A stretch of 49,818 nt of DNA from CAZJRB01 sp964547995 (GTDB taxonomy: Bacteria; Planctomycetota; Planctomycetia; Pirellulales; Thermoguttaceae). Positions 1-8,505 of the stretch are shown in pieces. The notes beneath the pieces are model-generated. The model was not told the origin of the DNA and did not search any database. It saw only the letters and a program-made list of their open reading frames with translations. Where the stretch lies: the NCBI GenBank assembly GCA_964547995.1, contig CAZJRB010000044.1, forward strand, positions 1 through 49,818. The letters are read 5' to 3'. Numbering within the stretch: position 1 is the first letter of the stretch; every line of letters starts with the position of its first letter. Made by a program: the position numbers and the translations under genes.

Positions 1-198
1 GTGCCCGAAGATCAAGTCGCTTCCCAGATTGTCAAGACGCTTCAACGTCTGAACCCAACGTGCAACATCGTCGTTCGCTGTCGTTACGAGGCTAACACGC
101 CCGCATTGAAAAAGGCAGGGGCGTCTGCCGTGGTTAGCGAGGAAGCAGAGGCATCGGTAGCCTTACTGCGATTGCTCAAAAGCATGGACTACCATTAG
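1..198 (+). CDS. C-terminal end of a TrkA-N/RCK-type NAD-binding domain, probably of a KefB-like cation/proton antiporter (5' cut by window edge)
   Basis: Only the last 65 codons are present; the reading frame is open to the window edge, so the GTG at base 1 is just an internal codon. The visible text includes VVRCRYEANTPALKKAGA followed by SEEAEASVALLRLL, which is the characteristic end of the TrkA-N nucleotide-binding domain attached to CPA2 (KefB/KefC type) potassium/proton antiporters. In that family this cytoplasmic domain gates ion flux in response to NAD(H) or related ligands. The membrane part would lie upstream of the window. A stand-alone TrkA protein is the alternative. The family call is fairly safe, the exact transporter type is not. 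Confidence 0.7.
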   Translation: MPEDQVASQIVKTLQRLNPTCNIVVRCRYEANTPALKKAGASAVVSEEAEASVALLRLLKSMDYH

Positions 199-449
199 GC
201 GGAAGATTCTCCGGCGCCGTTCGTCTGGCCGAGGTTGCACGCGGCGCCAAGAAGACGTGGGAACCCCAGCCGTACGCAACGCTGAACATCGACAAGTACC
301 TGTTCGATCCGGGCTACGATCACAAACGAGAGAAACGTTATCCCGTTGGGGCAGTAAGTTTCGACCGGGCCCACGGGATCTTGTATATCATGGAACGGCG
401 AGCCGACGAGGACAAGAGCCTGATTCACGTTTTCAAGATCGGGAGCTGA
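186..449 (+). pseudogene. Headless 3' remnant of a conserved secreted-protein gene
   Basis: The frame ending in TGA at 447-449 is open from 138 and translates as protein-like sequence from about 186, with segments RLAEVARGAKKTWEPQPYAT, LNIDKYLFDPGYDHKREKRY, PVGAVSFDRAHGILYIMERR and the end DKSLIHVFKIGS. Residue composition and periodicity look like a real C-terminal domain. No ATG, GTG or TTG start with a ribosome site precedes it, and its upstream part runs into the antiporter gene in another frame. It resembles the C-termini of large planctomycete hypothetical exported proteins, but this is recollection rather than a search. It is most likely the tail of a gene whose front was deleted. A frameshift in the assembly is the other explanation. 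Confidence 0.45.
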
Positions 450-615
450 ACCCGGCCCGAGATGAAATGTAGCAGCCGTCCGCAGTTTTGCGGAGGGCGT
501 TCTTGCAACCCGGCCGTCTTCCGCGATTGCCGTCCACTGATAGAGGTTTCAGGCTCCCTGAGAGGGTTTTATCCATAGAGTCCGGCCCTTCGCTGCGCAT
601 TGTTAAGTTCCCTAC

Positions 616-644
616 TTGACATCTCCGGGAGTTGCCTCCAGAAT
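616..644 (+). promoter_or_regulatory. Possible sigma-70-type promoter of the metal-efflux operon
   Basis: TTGACA lies at 616-621 and CAGAAT at 639-644, a 17-bp spacer with a 6/6 -35 and a 4/6 -10. TATATT at 644-649 is a better -10 but its spacing (22) is too long. The rest of the 450-700 gap has only a small hairpin (TCCGCA-GTTT-TGCGGA, 479-494) without a T-run. Confidence 0.35.
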
Positions 645-700
645 ATATTGTGCTAGAGACTCGGCTGACTCGACGAACCCGATCCTTGATGAGGTGTCCC

Positions 701-1894
701 ATGAATAGGAAAGGCCATTTTTTGATCGTTCTCCTGGCGTTTTCGGGGGTGCAGTGCGGAAGAGACGAGGCGCCGCCGGTTGGCGAGAAGCACGTTCACT
801 CCGGATCTTCGCCGGCAACGAATGTCGTGCAGTTGCCGGCCGCCGCTCAAGAGCTTGCGGGAATTGAGGTGCAGCAGGCGAAATCCCGGGAGTGCAAGTC
901 CGTGCTCAAAGCGATGGGAAAGATGCTGGCGCCCCCGCCGCAAACGGCGATCGTGGCCCATGCGTTTCCCGCCAGGGTGGCCCGGATTCACGTCAAGATC
1001 GGCGACCGGGTGGAGAAGGATCAGCCTTTGGTTACCCTGGAGAGCTACGAAGTCGGCACCGCGAAGACCGACTTCTACAAGGCGATTGCCGACTGCGAGT
1101 TGGCGAAGGTCACGTTCGACCGCGAGAAACGGTTGTTGGAGACCGGGATCGGCGTGAAGAAAAACTTCCTGGCCGCAGAGGGACAATACAAAATCGCCGA
1201 AGCAAACCGGGAGGCCGCCCATAAAAAACTGCACGTCCTCGGGTTCACCGAAGAGCAGGTGCAAGAGGTCATCGACACCCACCAGATCAGCCCGACCATT
1301 ACTCTGTACGCTCCGATTGCCGGCAAGGTAATCTCCCACGTGGCGGTCCTGGGGGACCTGGTCGATGAATCGACCGAGATACTCACGATCATCGACCCGA
1401 CAATGCTGTGGGTCGACGCTGAGATCTATGAAAAGGACATCGCGAAGATCAGGATCGGGCAAGACGTTAAAGTCCGAGTCCCGGCCTATCCGGGCGAAGA
1501 GTTTCCGGGCAAGGTCATCTATATCGGCGATGTCGTGGCGGAGGCAACACGCACGATCACCGTCCGGGCGGAGGTCGCGAACGACGACTGCCGGTTGAAG
1601 CCCGGCATGTTCGCCGACGTCGATATCTTCTTGAACGGAAATCGCAAGATGCTGGTCGTGCCGGCGGCGGCGATCTTGGAGGAAAGCCATAAGGAGGGCC
1701 ATCGCAAGATTGTCTTCGTCAAGGAAAAGGACCACTTCGTGTGCCGTGAAATCGAGACCGGGGCTCCCGAGGGAGATTGCCGTCAAATCACAAAGGGGTT
1801 GAAGGCCGGCGAAGAAGTCGTGGTCAGCGGGAACCACCAGTTGATGTCCAAGCTGAAGGAAGAGATACTACATCAGGCCCATGACATGCACTAA
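701..1894 (+). CDS. RND efflux periplasmic adaptor (membrane fusion protein, CusB/CzcB type)
   Basis: 397 aa. It should link the inner-membrane pump encoded next to an outer-membrane channel in heavy-metal (Cu/Ag or Co/Zn/Cd class) efflux. The N-terminus is a short export signal ending near Cys19 (FSGVQC), so a lipoprotein is possible although the lipobox is not canonical. A His-containing stretch (EKHVHSGS) follows. The barrel-sandwich/lipoyl half motif is visible around AFPARVARIHVKIGDRV, then an alpha-hairpin, then TLYAPIAGKVISH and a beta-barrel with IDPTMLWVDAEIYEKDIAKI. The C-terminal membrane-proximal domain is intact and ends HQAHDMH. ATG 701 was chosen because a GAGGTG ribosome site (691-696) precedes it. 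An in-frame ATG at 689 would add MRCP. The same ATGAGGTG...ATG arrangement occurs before the second adaptor at 5491, so the two genes are duplicates with conserved leaders. Confidence 0.85.
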   Translation: MNRKGHFLIVLLAFSGVQCGRDEAPPVGEKHVHSGSSPATNVVQLPAAAQELAGIEVQQAKSRECKSVLKAMGKMLAPPPQTAIVAHAFPARVARIHVKIGDRVEKDQPLVTLESYEVGTAKTDFYKAIADCELAKVTFDREKRLLETGIGVKKNFLAAEGQYKIAEANREAAHKKLHVLGFTEEQVQEVIDTHQISPTITLYAPIAGKVISHVAVLGDLVDESTEILTIIDPTMLWVDAEIYEKDIAKIRIGQDVKVRVPAYPGEEFPGKVIYIGDVVAEATRTITVRAEVANDDCRLKPGMFADVDIFLNGNRKMLVVPAAAILEESHKEGHRKIVFVKEKDHFVCREIETGAPEGDCRQITKGLKAGEEVVVSGNHQLMSKLKEEILHQAHDMH

Positions 1895-1897
1895 GGA

Positions 1898-2056
1898 GTC
1901 GCTCAGAAACAACCTCGGCAATCTTGGATGGCGATTACTATAAAGCTGCGGCCGGTGGTCGCGCCGCATTACCGGCCGTAGTGGTCTTGGGTGACGCTTG
2001 GCGCGACCACCGGTCGCAGCTTTATAAGGGAAATGCCGAAGTTGTTTCTGAGCGGC
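1898..2056 (+). repeat. Nested inverted repeat (family A palindrome inside a larger 25-bp inverted repeat)
   Basis: Two concentric inverted repeats fill the gap between adaptor and pump genes. The outer arms are 1898-1922 and 2032-2056 (core GCTCAGAAACAAC / GTTGTTTCTGAGC). The inner arms are 1939-1965 and 2000-2026, 27 bp with one mismatch, and carry the dispersed core (TATAAAGCTGCG ... CGCAGCTTTATA). Relative to other copies both inner arms have T/A where others have C/G, so pairing is kept. The RNA would fold into a long hairpin inside the operon. Confidence 0.85.
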
Positions 2057-2083
2057 CCCTAAAGCTGAAACGGGGAGAGAAAA

Positions 2084-5000
2084 ATGCTCATTCGTGCAAT
2101 CATTGATCTGGCACTGCGCAACCGCGTTCTCGTGCTCCTGCTGACCGTCCTGACTTTCGTGGTCGGCGCGATCGCGCTGCTGCGGATGCCCAAGGACATC
2201 TATCCCGATCTGAACGCGCCCCTGGTCAATATCATCACCACTTGTCCGGGAATGGCCTCCGAAGACGTCGAACGCTTGATCACCTTTCCCCTGGAAAGCC
2301 TGATGAACGGCAGTCCTCACGTGACCCGGGTCCGCTCGGAGTCGACCACGGGTGAATCGGTCGTCACGGTCGAGTTCGACTGGGGGGTGGACATCTATAC
2401 GGCGCGCCAGATTGTCGCCGGAAAACTCGACATCATGGCGGAGCAGCTTCCCGCGGGGGCGTCCGAGCCGGTCATGGGGCCCGTCTCCTCGCGCATGGGA
2501 GAAATCTTCGAGTTTGCCGTCGTCGGCGAAGGGGTCGACCCGATGGAACTCCGCAGCGTTGCCGACTGGACCATCCGCTACCGGCTGCTGGGGGTCGAGG
2601 GAGTGTCGTTTGTGGTCAACCTCGGTGGATTCGTGCAGCAGTATCAGGTATTTCTCAAGCCCGAGATGCTCCACCACTACGGAATCACCGTCGCCGAAGT
2701 CAAAGAGGCCATCGAAAAGAGCAACCGCAACTTCTCCGGAGGGATTGTCACCAAGAAGAACCAGGAATTCCTGATCAAGGGGATGGGGAGAATCGAGTCG
2801 GTCGAACACATCGAGAACACGGTGATCACCTCGCGGAACGATATACCCGTCTTTGTCAAGGACGTCGCGAAAGTCAAGATTGGGGGTCAGTTTCCCAGGG
2901 GGAACGCCGGTTTTAACGGCGAGGAAGCCGTTTCGGTGGTCGTTCAGAAACAGTATGGCGGCGACACCCTGAAAACCATCAACAACGTCAAGGCGTTTCT
3001 TTCAGAGATCGCGAAGGACATCCCCGGGAAGGTCCGCATTGTCGAGTACTACGACCCGTCCGTGCTCATCGAGGGCGCGCTGAAGCACGTGGGGATCTCG
3101 ATGGTGTTGGGCGGCGGGCTGGTGCTGCTGGTCATTCTGCTTTTCCTTGGCAACGTGCGGGCTTCCTTGATTGCCGCCTTTGCCATTCCCACTTCCATCT
3201 TCTTCTCGCTGGCGCTGATGCACTTGGGCAACGTCTCGCTGACGGTGATGGCGCTGGGCGGGCTGGCGATCGGCATCGGAGAGGTTGCCGGCGGCTCGGT
3301 CATCATGGTGGAGAGCATCTACAAACGCTTCGAAACCGGGGAAGCCGGCGCCTCGCCGCTGCAACTGGCCGCCATGGGCGCCAAGGAGGTCGGCCCCTAT
3401 CTGACTCCCGCCAACGTGATCATCGTCCTGGTGTTCCTGCCGCTTCTGACGCTGGAGGGCATCGCCGGCAGGATGTACCGCCCGACCGTATTTGCCGTCT
3501 CAGCCGCGCTGCTGGGGTCGTTAATCATCTGTATCACCGTCAACCCGGTGTTGATGTCGTTGTGCATACGAAAGCCACGCGGCCCGGCGAGAGGCAACCG
3601 CTTTGTGGAGCTTCTCACGGGCGTTTACGCTGCTACCTTGCAGTGGTCGTTCCGGCACAAGGTGCTGATACTGCTGGCGGTGCTGGCCATCCTCGTAGTC
3701 GCCGGAGCGTGTTATCAACGCCTCGGAAGCGAATTCGTCCCGTTCCTGGACGAGGGGTCGATCATTGCCTCGACGGTCATGCTGCCCGAAACGTCGCTCG
3801 AGGAATCCGTCCGGATCGGTAAAAAGGTCGAGAAGATATTCCTTTCGTTTCCCGAAGTTGCCTCGGTCTGCCGGACGACCGGGTCGGCCGAGGGATCGGA
3901 GCACGTCCATCCCGTCAACCACAGCCACTACATCATCGAGTTGCAGTCGCTGGAGAAGAGGAAGCGGGGATACACCGAACTGACCGATGCGATGCGGGAA
4001 GAGCTGGACAAGATGCCCGGCATCGTCTACATCTTTGAACAGCCCATCGCCAACAAAATGGCCGAAATGCTCACGGGTGCAGAAGGCCAGATATCGCTGA
4101 AGATCTCCGGGCCGGATCTGAAGGTGCTGGATCGGAAGGCGCGGGAAATCGGCGACGTGATGAGTCGCGTTCCCGGAATTGCCGACCTCCAGATCGAACA
4201 GACCACGGGCATCCCCTTGATCCTGATCAAGCTCGACCGGGGAGCCCTGGCCCGCCACGGGGTCCCGGTGGAGGAGGTCGCCGACCTGATTGAAACGGCG
4301 CTGAACGGAGTCGAGGTGACCGACGTCACCGAGACCGACCGGATGACCTCGGTGCTGTTGCGGCTTCCGGAGCCCTACCGGCACGAGGTGGAGACGATTC
4401 AGGATCTGTTGATCGACACCCCTTCCGGACATCTTGTACCCCTTTCACAGGTTGCCCGGATCGGTCGAAGCGAAGGGCCGCAGACCATCTTCCGCGAAAA
4501 CCTGATGAGGCGCAAGATCATCCTTTGCAACGTAGTGGGACGGGACATCGGCCGTTTTGTCGAGGAGGCGAAGCAGAAGATCGCCGAGAAAGTCGCACTT
4601 CCCCCGGGATACTTCTTTACGTTCGGCGGCCAGTTCGAAAGCCAGCAAAGAACGGTACGTCAACTCATGTGGATGATGCTCGTCGTCTTCCTGGCCGTGC
4701 TGGTCGTGTTATTTGCCTCGCTCGGCTCGTTGCGACAGTCGCTGCTGTTGCTGCTGAACATCCCGATGACCCTCTCCGGAGGCATCATCGCTTTGCTCCT
4801 GACCGGACAGACCTTGAATGTCTCATCGCTGATCGGCTTCATTGCCCTGTTTGGAATCGCCCTGGAGAACGGTGTGGTCCTGGTCGGAAAGATAAACGAC
4901 CTCCGCAGCGAAGGGACGGAACTCCATGAGGCCGTAATCCGGGGAGCCATAAACCGGTTCCGGCCGATTCTGATGACCGAATTGATCCTCATTCTCGGTG

Positions 5001-5167
5001 TATTGCCCCTGGCGCTGGGAAGAAGCTCCGGTTCGGAGATTCACCGCCCCCTGGCCGTGGTCTATATCGGCGGCTTCGTGGTGGCCATCTTCTTCGAGCA
5101 AATCGTTCTGCCCATCCTCTACGAACTGTTCTCCCGGTTGAGGAAGGAAGAGCAATTCGCCGGCTAG
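2084..5167 (+). CDS. czcA: Heavy-metal efflux RND pump, CusA/CzcA family inner-membrane permease
   Basis: 1027 aa, the usual length. TM1 and the periplasmic entry (LLRMPKDIYPDLNAPLVNII) are classical, as are the two porter halves, the TM2-6 bundle (about 338-500) and the TM8-12 bundle (about 860-1020). It would drive proton-coupled export of metal ions with the adaptor at 701 and a TolC channel. TM4 reads GLAIGIGEVAGG then SVIMVES. By hand alignment, the two acidic positions of CzcA TM4 (Asp402, Asp408) are Gly397 and Gly403 here, while Glu410 matches Glu415 and an extra Glu400 lies between. The proton path may therefore be built differently. The ATG is 15 bp after a GGGGAGAG ribosome-site-like stretch. 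Substrate cannot be told from sequence. Confidence 0.9.
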   Translation: MLIRAIIDLALRNRVLVLLLTVLTFVVGAIALLRMPKDIYPDLNAPLVNIITTCPGMASEDVERLITFPLESLMNGSPHVTRVRSESTTGESVVTVEFDWGVDIYTARQIVAGKLDIMAEQLPAGASEPVMGPVSSRMGEIFEFAVVGEGVDPMELRSVADWTIRYRLLGVEGVSFVVNLGGFVQQYQVFLKPEMLHHYGITVAEVKEAIEKSNRNFSGGIVTKKNQEFLIKGMGRIESVEHIENTVITSRNDIPVFVKDVAKVKIGGQFPRGNAGFNGEEAVSVVVQKQYGGDTLKTINNVKAFLSEIAKDIPGKVRIVEYYDPSVLIEGALKHVGISMVLGGGLVLLVILLFLGNVRASLIAAFAIPTSIFFSLALMHLGNVSLTVMALGGLAIGIGEVAGGSVIMVESIYKRFETGEAGASPLQLAAMGAKEVGPYLTPANVIIVLVFLPLLTLEGIAGRMYRPTVFAVSAALLGSLIICITVNPVLMSLCIRKPRGPARGNRFVELLTGVYAATLQWSFRHKVLILLAVLAILVVAGACYQRLGSEFVPFLDEGSIIASTVMLPETSLEESVRIGKKVEKIFLSFPEVASVCRTTGSAEGSEHVHPVNHSHYIIELQSLEKRKRGYTELTDAMREELDKMPGIVYIFEQPIANKMAEMLTGAEGQISLKISGPDLKVLDRKAREIGDVMSRVPGIADLQIEQTTGIPLILIKLDRGALARHGVPVEEVADLIETALNGVEVTDVTETDRMTSVLLRLPEPYRHEVETIQDLLIDTPSGHLVPLSQVARIGRSEGPQTIFRENLMRRKIILCNVVGRDIGRFVEEAKQKIAEKVALPPGYFFTFGGQFESQQRTVRQLMWMMLVVFLAVLVVLFASLGSLRQSLLLLLNIPMTLSGGIIALLLTGQTLNVSSLIGFIALFGIALENGVVLVGKINDLRSEGTELHEAVIRGAINRFRPILMTELILILGVLPLALGRSSGSEIHRPLAVVYIGGFVVAIFFEQIVLPILYELFSRLRKEEQFAG

Positions 5168-5287
5168 CAGTTGCTTCATTCGGTCCACTCTTGCCACCAC
5201 GCGGGTAGTCAGCGGGCACCTTGTTTCATTGCCACAGAGGTGTTTGTAGGGAGCCGGAGAAAAATCTCAAAAAAACGCCCCCGCCTA

Positions 5288-5316
5288 TTGATTATGATTC
5301 TGAGTATTGATATAAT
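5288..5316 (+). promoter_or_regulatory. Strong sigma-70-like promoter for the second adaptor gene
   Basis: TTGATT (5288-5293) and a perfect TATAAT (5311-5316) are separated by 17 bp. A start near 5323 would give a leader of about 165 nt before ATG 5491. This gives the truncated adaptor its own transcription start, independent of the pump gene. The rest of the 5168-5490 gap shows nothing further that I recognise. Confidence 0.65.
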
Positions 5317-5490
5317 CCGGCTCGCTGTCAATTCTGGCAGGCGGCTGCGTCCACCAGGATTGGGGGGAGTATGTGCCCCAACAAGGGGCTGTACTCAACA
5401 TTTTCGCCCCAGGAACTATCCGGCTTGCGGGGCCGTTTGACGGTCAAACCCCTCTTGAGAGCCAAAACTTCGCCAATGATGAGGTGCAAC

Positions 5491-6504
5491 ATGCGCAAAA
5501 TAGGTCATAAAAGCATATTCTTGCTCGTCTTCCCAACCATGTTGGGGTGTGCAGGAAACGAGATGCCCGTCCCGCCGGATGATACCTCCCATTCGGACCA
5601 CACGTACTCCGAATCTCCGCCGGTGATCCACGTCGCCCACCGACCGGTCACCGCTGACGACCTTATGGCACCGGGAGCGGGGACGGTGAAGCCTCCGGAA
5701 GAAGCGTCCGTTCTCAGGGCGACGGGAAAGGTCTTGGCTCCTACCTCTCAGACCGCGATCGTTACCCATGCCTTTCCCGCAAGGGCGGCGGAGATCCACG
5801 TTCAGATCGGCGACCGGGTCAAGGAGGGACAGGCCCTTGTCACTTTGGAGAGTGACGAAGTTGGCGCTGCCAAGTCGGAATCGTACAAGGCGATTGTCGA
5901 TTGTGAGCTGGCGAGGGCCCATTTCGAGCGAGAGAAACGCTTATTGAAAAGCGGGATCGGAGTGAAGAAGAATTTCCTGACCGCTGAGGGGGCCTACAAA
6001 ATAGCCCAGGCAAACCGGGAGGCCGCGGAAAACAGACTGCACGTCTTAGGCTTCAACGAAGAGCAGGTACAAGAGATCATCACTAGCCATCAGATCAACC
6101 CGACCATCACTCTGTACGCCCCGATCGCCGGCAAGGTGATTTCCCACGAGGCGGTTCTGGGCTCCCCGGTCGATCCATCGAGCGAAATACTCACCATCAT
6201 CGATCCGACACTGCTTTGGGTTGATGCCCAAATCTGCGAAAAGGATATTGCCAAGGCGAAGATCGGGCAGGAGTCGGAAGTCACCGTCCCGGCCTATCCG
6301 GACGAAGTCTTCCGAGGCAAAATCATCTACGTTGGGGACGTCGTGGCTGAGGAGACCTGCACCTTCACCGTTCGCGCGGAAGTTCCTAATAACGACCTCC
6401 GGTTGAACCCAGGCATGTCCGCCAACCTCAAGATTCTTCTCGACAGCGACACCCGGGTCGTGCGCGCGGCATCTATCCCGCCAGGGGGTACGGTCGAACG
6501 ATAG
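5491..6504 (+). CDS. Second RND periplasmic adaptor paralogue, lacking its C-terminal domain
   Basis: 337 aa from ATG 5491 (in-frame ATGs at 5476 and 5479 are also possible; GAGGTG at 5481 is the likely ribosome site). It is a close paralogue of the adaptor at 701, colinear from the lipoprotein-like signal (PTMLGC) through AFPARAAEIHVQIGDRV, GVKKNFLTAEGAYKIA, TLYAPIAGKVISH and DPTLLWVDAQICEKDIAK to LRLNPGMSANLKILL. There the similarity stops: about 70 C-terminal residues, the membrane-proximal domain of the first copy, are replaced by a short tail (RVVRAASIPPGGTVER). The stop is only 22 bp from the end of the convergent channel gene, suggesting a rearrangement clipped it. Without that domain, docking to the pump may be impaired. 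An extra His-rich stretch (SHSDH, HVAH) near the N-terminus could bind metal. Confidence 0.75.
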   Translation: MRKIGHKSIFLLVFPTMLGCAGNEMPVPPDDTSHSDHTYSESPPVIHVAHRPVTADDLMAPGAGTVKPPEEASVLRATGKVLAPTSQTAIVTHAFPARAAEIHVQIGDRVKEGQALVTLESDEVGAAKSESYKAIVDCELARAHFEREKRLLKSGIGVKKNFLTAEGAYKIAQANREAAENRLHVLGFNEEQVQEIITSHQINPTITLYAPIAGKVISHEAVLGSPVDPSSEILTIIDPTLLWVDAQICEKDIAKAKIGQESEVTVPAYPDEVFRGKIIYVGDVVAEETCTFTVRAEVPNNDLRLNPGMSANLKILLDSDTRVVRAASIPPGGTVER

Positions 6505-6526
6505 ACCGGCAATTCGCTGCCAATCC

Positions 6527-7885
6527 CTACTCCGGCCGTTCCAGTCCTCCGCTGAGCAGCAGCCCTTCGAGTTCCACGCTTGTGGCCCACAATTCGCCCA
6601 GGCTGCTCAGGTAGTCGAGGTTTGCGCTGAAGTAGGTCCGTTGCGCGGTGAGCAATTCCAAATACCCGAATTCCCCTTCTTCGTATCCTCTTCTGTTGAG
6701 TTCCAATGATGCCTTGGCGTTGGGAACGATGGTGTTGAGGTACGCGTCGACCTGGCGCCGGGCATTGGCATATCCTTCAAAGGCCGTGGCCAGCCGGTCG
6801 GACAGATCGAGTTCGACGCGCCGCACCTCTCTTTGGGCAGAAACCAGGTTGGCTTGTGCCGTGGCGACGTTGCCCTGGTTGCGGTTGAACAGGGGTAACG
6901 GTATTTCGATGGCTACATCGGCGACCGTGCCTCCGGTGGCATGGTCGTACTTGACAGCGCCTCCGATCGCGGGATTTTCGATCCGCTCGGCACGCTGGAG
7001 GGCCAGATCGCATTTTGCGCGTTCCAGGGCGGCGTAGGCCTGGGCAAGTTCCGGGCTTTCGCTCAGGAGCCGATCCCGGCTTTCTTCCCACGTGAACGTC
7101 GCCAGATTGTCCTCGACGTTGCCGGCCAGCGGAGAGGGGGGCGCCCCCGGCCGTCCCAGCACCGCCGCCAGCCGCCGCCAGGCCCCCTGGTAATGGTTCC
7201 GTGACACAACCAGGTTGAGTGTCTCCCTCTCGGCTTCGATTCGGGCCTGAAGCACGTCCGCCTGACTGACCTCCTTGGCGGCCCTCAGTTTCTCGGTAAT
7301 GCCGACGCTTTCCGTCGCGATGTGGACCAACTGTTGGTTGATTTCGATGGTCTTTTGGGCCACTAGGGTTTCGTAATAACCCGCCCGGACGCCGTTGAGC
7401 ACCCGTAGTAACTGCGCTTCGTATACGGCCCGGGCCTGTTGCACTTCATGGCTGGCCACGGCGCGCCCCAGCCGGCGTTTGCCGCGGATGATGATCTCTT
7501 GGGCAACGAACATGCCCTGCATGCCGCGAGTTCCCTCGATGCCGGTGTCGTCGTTAAGATATCCCATAACGGGATTGGGATAGAGTCCCGCCTGAACATA
7601 CGTCCCTTGGGCTGCCCGAATCATCATCCCGGCTTGGACCAGCGTCGGATTGCACGCCATGGCGATCCGCTCCAAGTCGTCCAGGGTAAGGGAAGGAAGG
7701 CGGTCCTGCGGCGTTGGGGGAGAGGGCGGGCCGGGTGGAATTGCCTCCGGCAAAGGAGGTAACAGCAACGTCTCCTCAAACACGGGAGGTTCCTCCGCAG
7801 CCTGTTGCGGGGTCTCCCCCTCCTCGGCCGAAGCAATCAGCGGCACCAGTAGCAAAAGCAATACGATTGGACAGAGGATTCGCAT
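6527..7885 (-). CDS. TolC/CusC-family outer-membrane efflux channel protein
   Basis: 452 aa from the ATG at 7885. The start was chosen because MRILCPIVLLLLLVPLIASA is an ideal signal peptide and an AGGGGGG ribosome site precedes it; a longer frame upstream to 8044 encodes low-complexity Asn/Arg-rich text. The mature protein has the two-fold repeated helical organisation of outer-membrane efflux proteins, with NPTLVQAGMMIRAAQG, LEIPLPLFNRNQGN (EIPLPLFNRN motif) and the closing ELLTAQRTYFSANLDYL. It should form the trimeric exit duct for the metal pump. It is encoded convergently, so it is not in the same transcript as the pump. Confidence 0.85.
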   Translation of the reverse strand: MRILCPIVLLLLLVPLIASAEEGETPQQAAEEPPVFEETLLLPPLPEAIPPGPPSPPTPQDRLPSLTLDDLERIAMACNPTLVQAGMMIRAAQGTYVQAGLYPNPVMGYLNDDTGIEGTRGMQGMFVAQEIIIRGKRRLGRAVASHEVQQARAVYEAQLLRVLNGVRAGYYETLVAQKTIEINQQLVHIATESVGITEKLRAAKEVSQADVLQARIEAERETLNLVVSRNHYQGAWRRLAAVLGRPGAPPSPLAGNVEDNLATFTWEESRDRLLSESPELAQAYAALERAKCDLALQRAERIENPAIGGAVKYDHATGGTVADVAIEIPLPLFNRNQGNVATAQANLVSAQREVRRVELDLSDRLATAFEGYANARRQVDAYLNTIVPNAKASLELNRRGYEEGEFGYLELLTAQRTYFSANLDYLSSLGELWATSVELEGLLLSGGLERPE

Positions 7886-8505
7886 CCAAGTCCCCCCTAT
7901 CAATTTGTGTAAGGGCCGCTTGATCGTATATCGACCATGCCGGTTATCCCGGTTGAATCGATTATTCGGGTTAAGGGGGCTAGGCCAATTATTCCGGTTG
8001 TTCAGAGCGAAGCAGGTTTCCCTCAACGGCTCCATATGCCCCAAATTGCCAGGCTGGGTTACACAGCCGCACCGTGATTGTCAGAGTAGTGCGGGATAAA
8101 GATCTACAGATCTGCAATCCGGTGAGTTTGGCCCACATTGGATTGTTTCCTGTTTGCCGTGGAGGTTACCCACCCGTAGCGGCACGGAGCATCGCGGCAG
8201 TGCGTTCCCATGCGGAGCATGGGAAGGAGCATGGGAACGAGGGGAAAGGGGGTTTCGCGCCGACAGGGCACGCATTTTCGCCGAAACCTTTCCCGGCCGC
8301 CGGGGTTTAGTAGTTCTAGTGACGCACAAAACGGCCCGCATCCCCTGAAAGGCTTATCGGAACGCAGCTTCCGGGCCGAGAGTTTTGAGTTTGTGCGACT
8401 CGGGCGATCCTCTCGCTCGGGCGGAAACCAGAAGGTTCCCTCGCGGGAAAATTCTGCGCCGGGCTCGCACGATTTACAAGGACTTTTTTCAGGGAGATTA
8501 GAATC
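7886..8505. other. 620-bp intergenic region with short repeats and a 10-bp inverted repeat
   Basis: Read on the minus strand, 7936-8004 holds several imperfect copies of an AATAACCGG/AATAATCG-type motif (AACCGGAATAATTGG, CCGAATAATCG, CCGGGATAACCGG) just upstream of the channel gene, a possible operator cluster. Inverted repeat GTTCCCATGC (8204-8213) / GCATGGGAAC (8229-8238) is a separate hairpin type, with a direct copy of GCATGGGAA inside. No convincing gene is present. The 5' leader of the next gene ends with AGGGAG about 10 bp before ATG 8506. Confidence 0.4.

Noticed and set aside
653..1837. 394-codon open frame antisense to the adaptor gene
   Set aside because: A shadow of the GC-rich coding strand: it covers a recognised adaptor in full and shows no family features. 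Similar long antisense frames at 8527-9783 and 13145-14977 were dismissed for the same reason.
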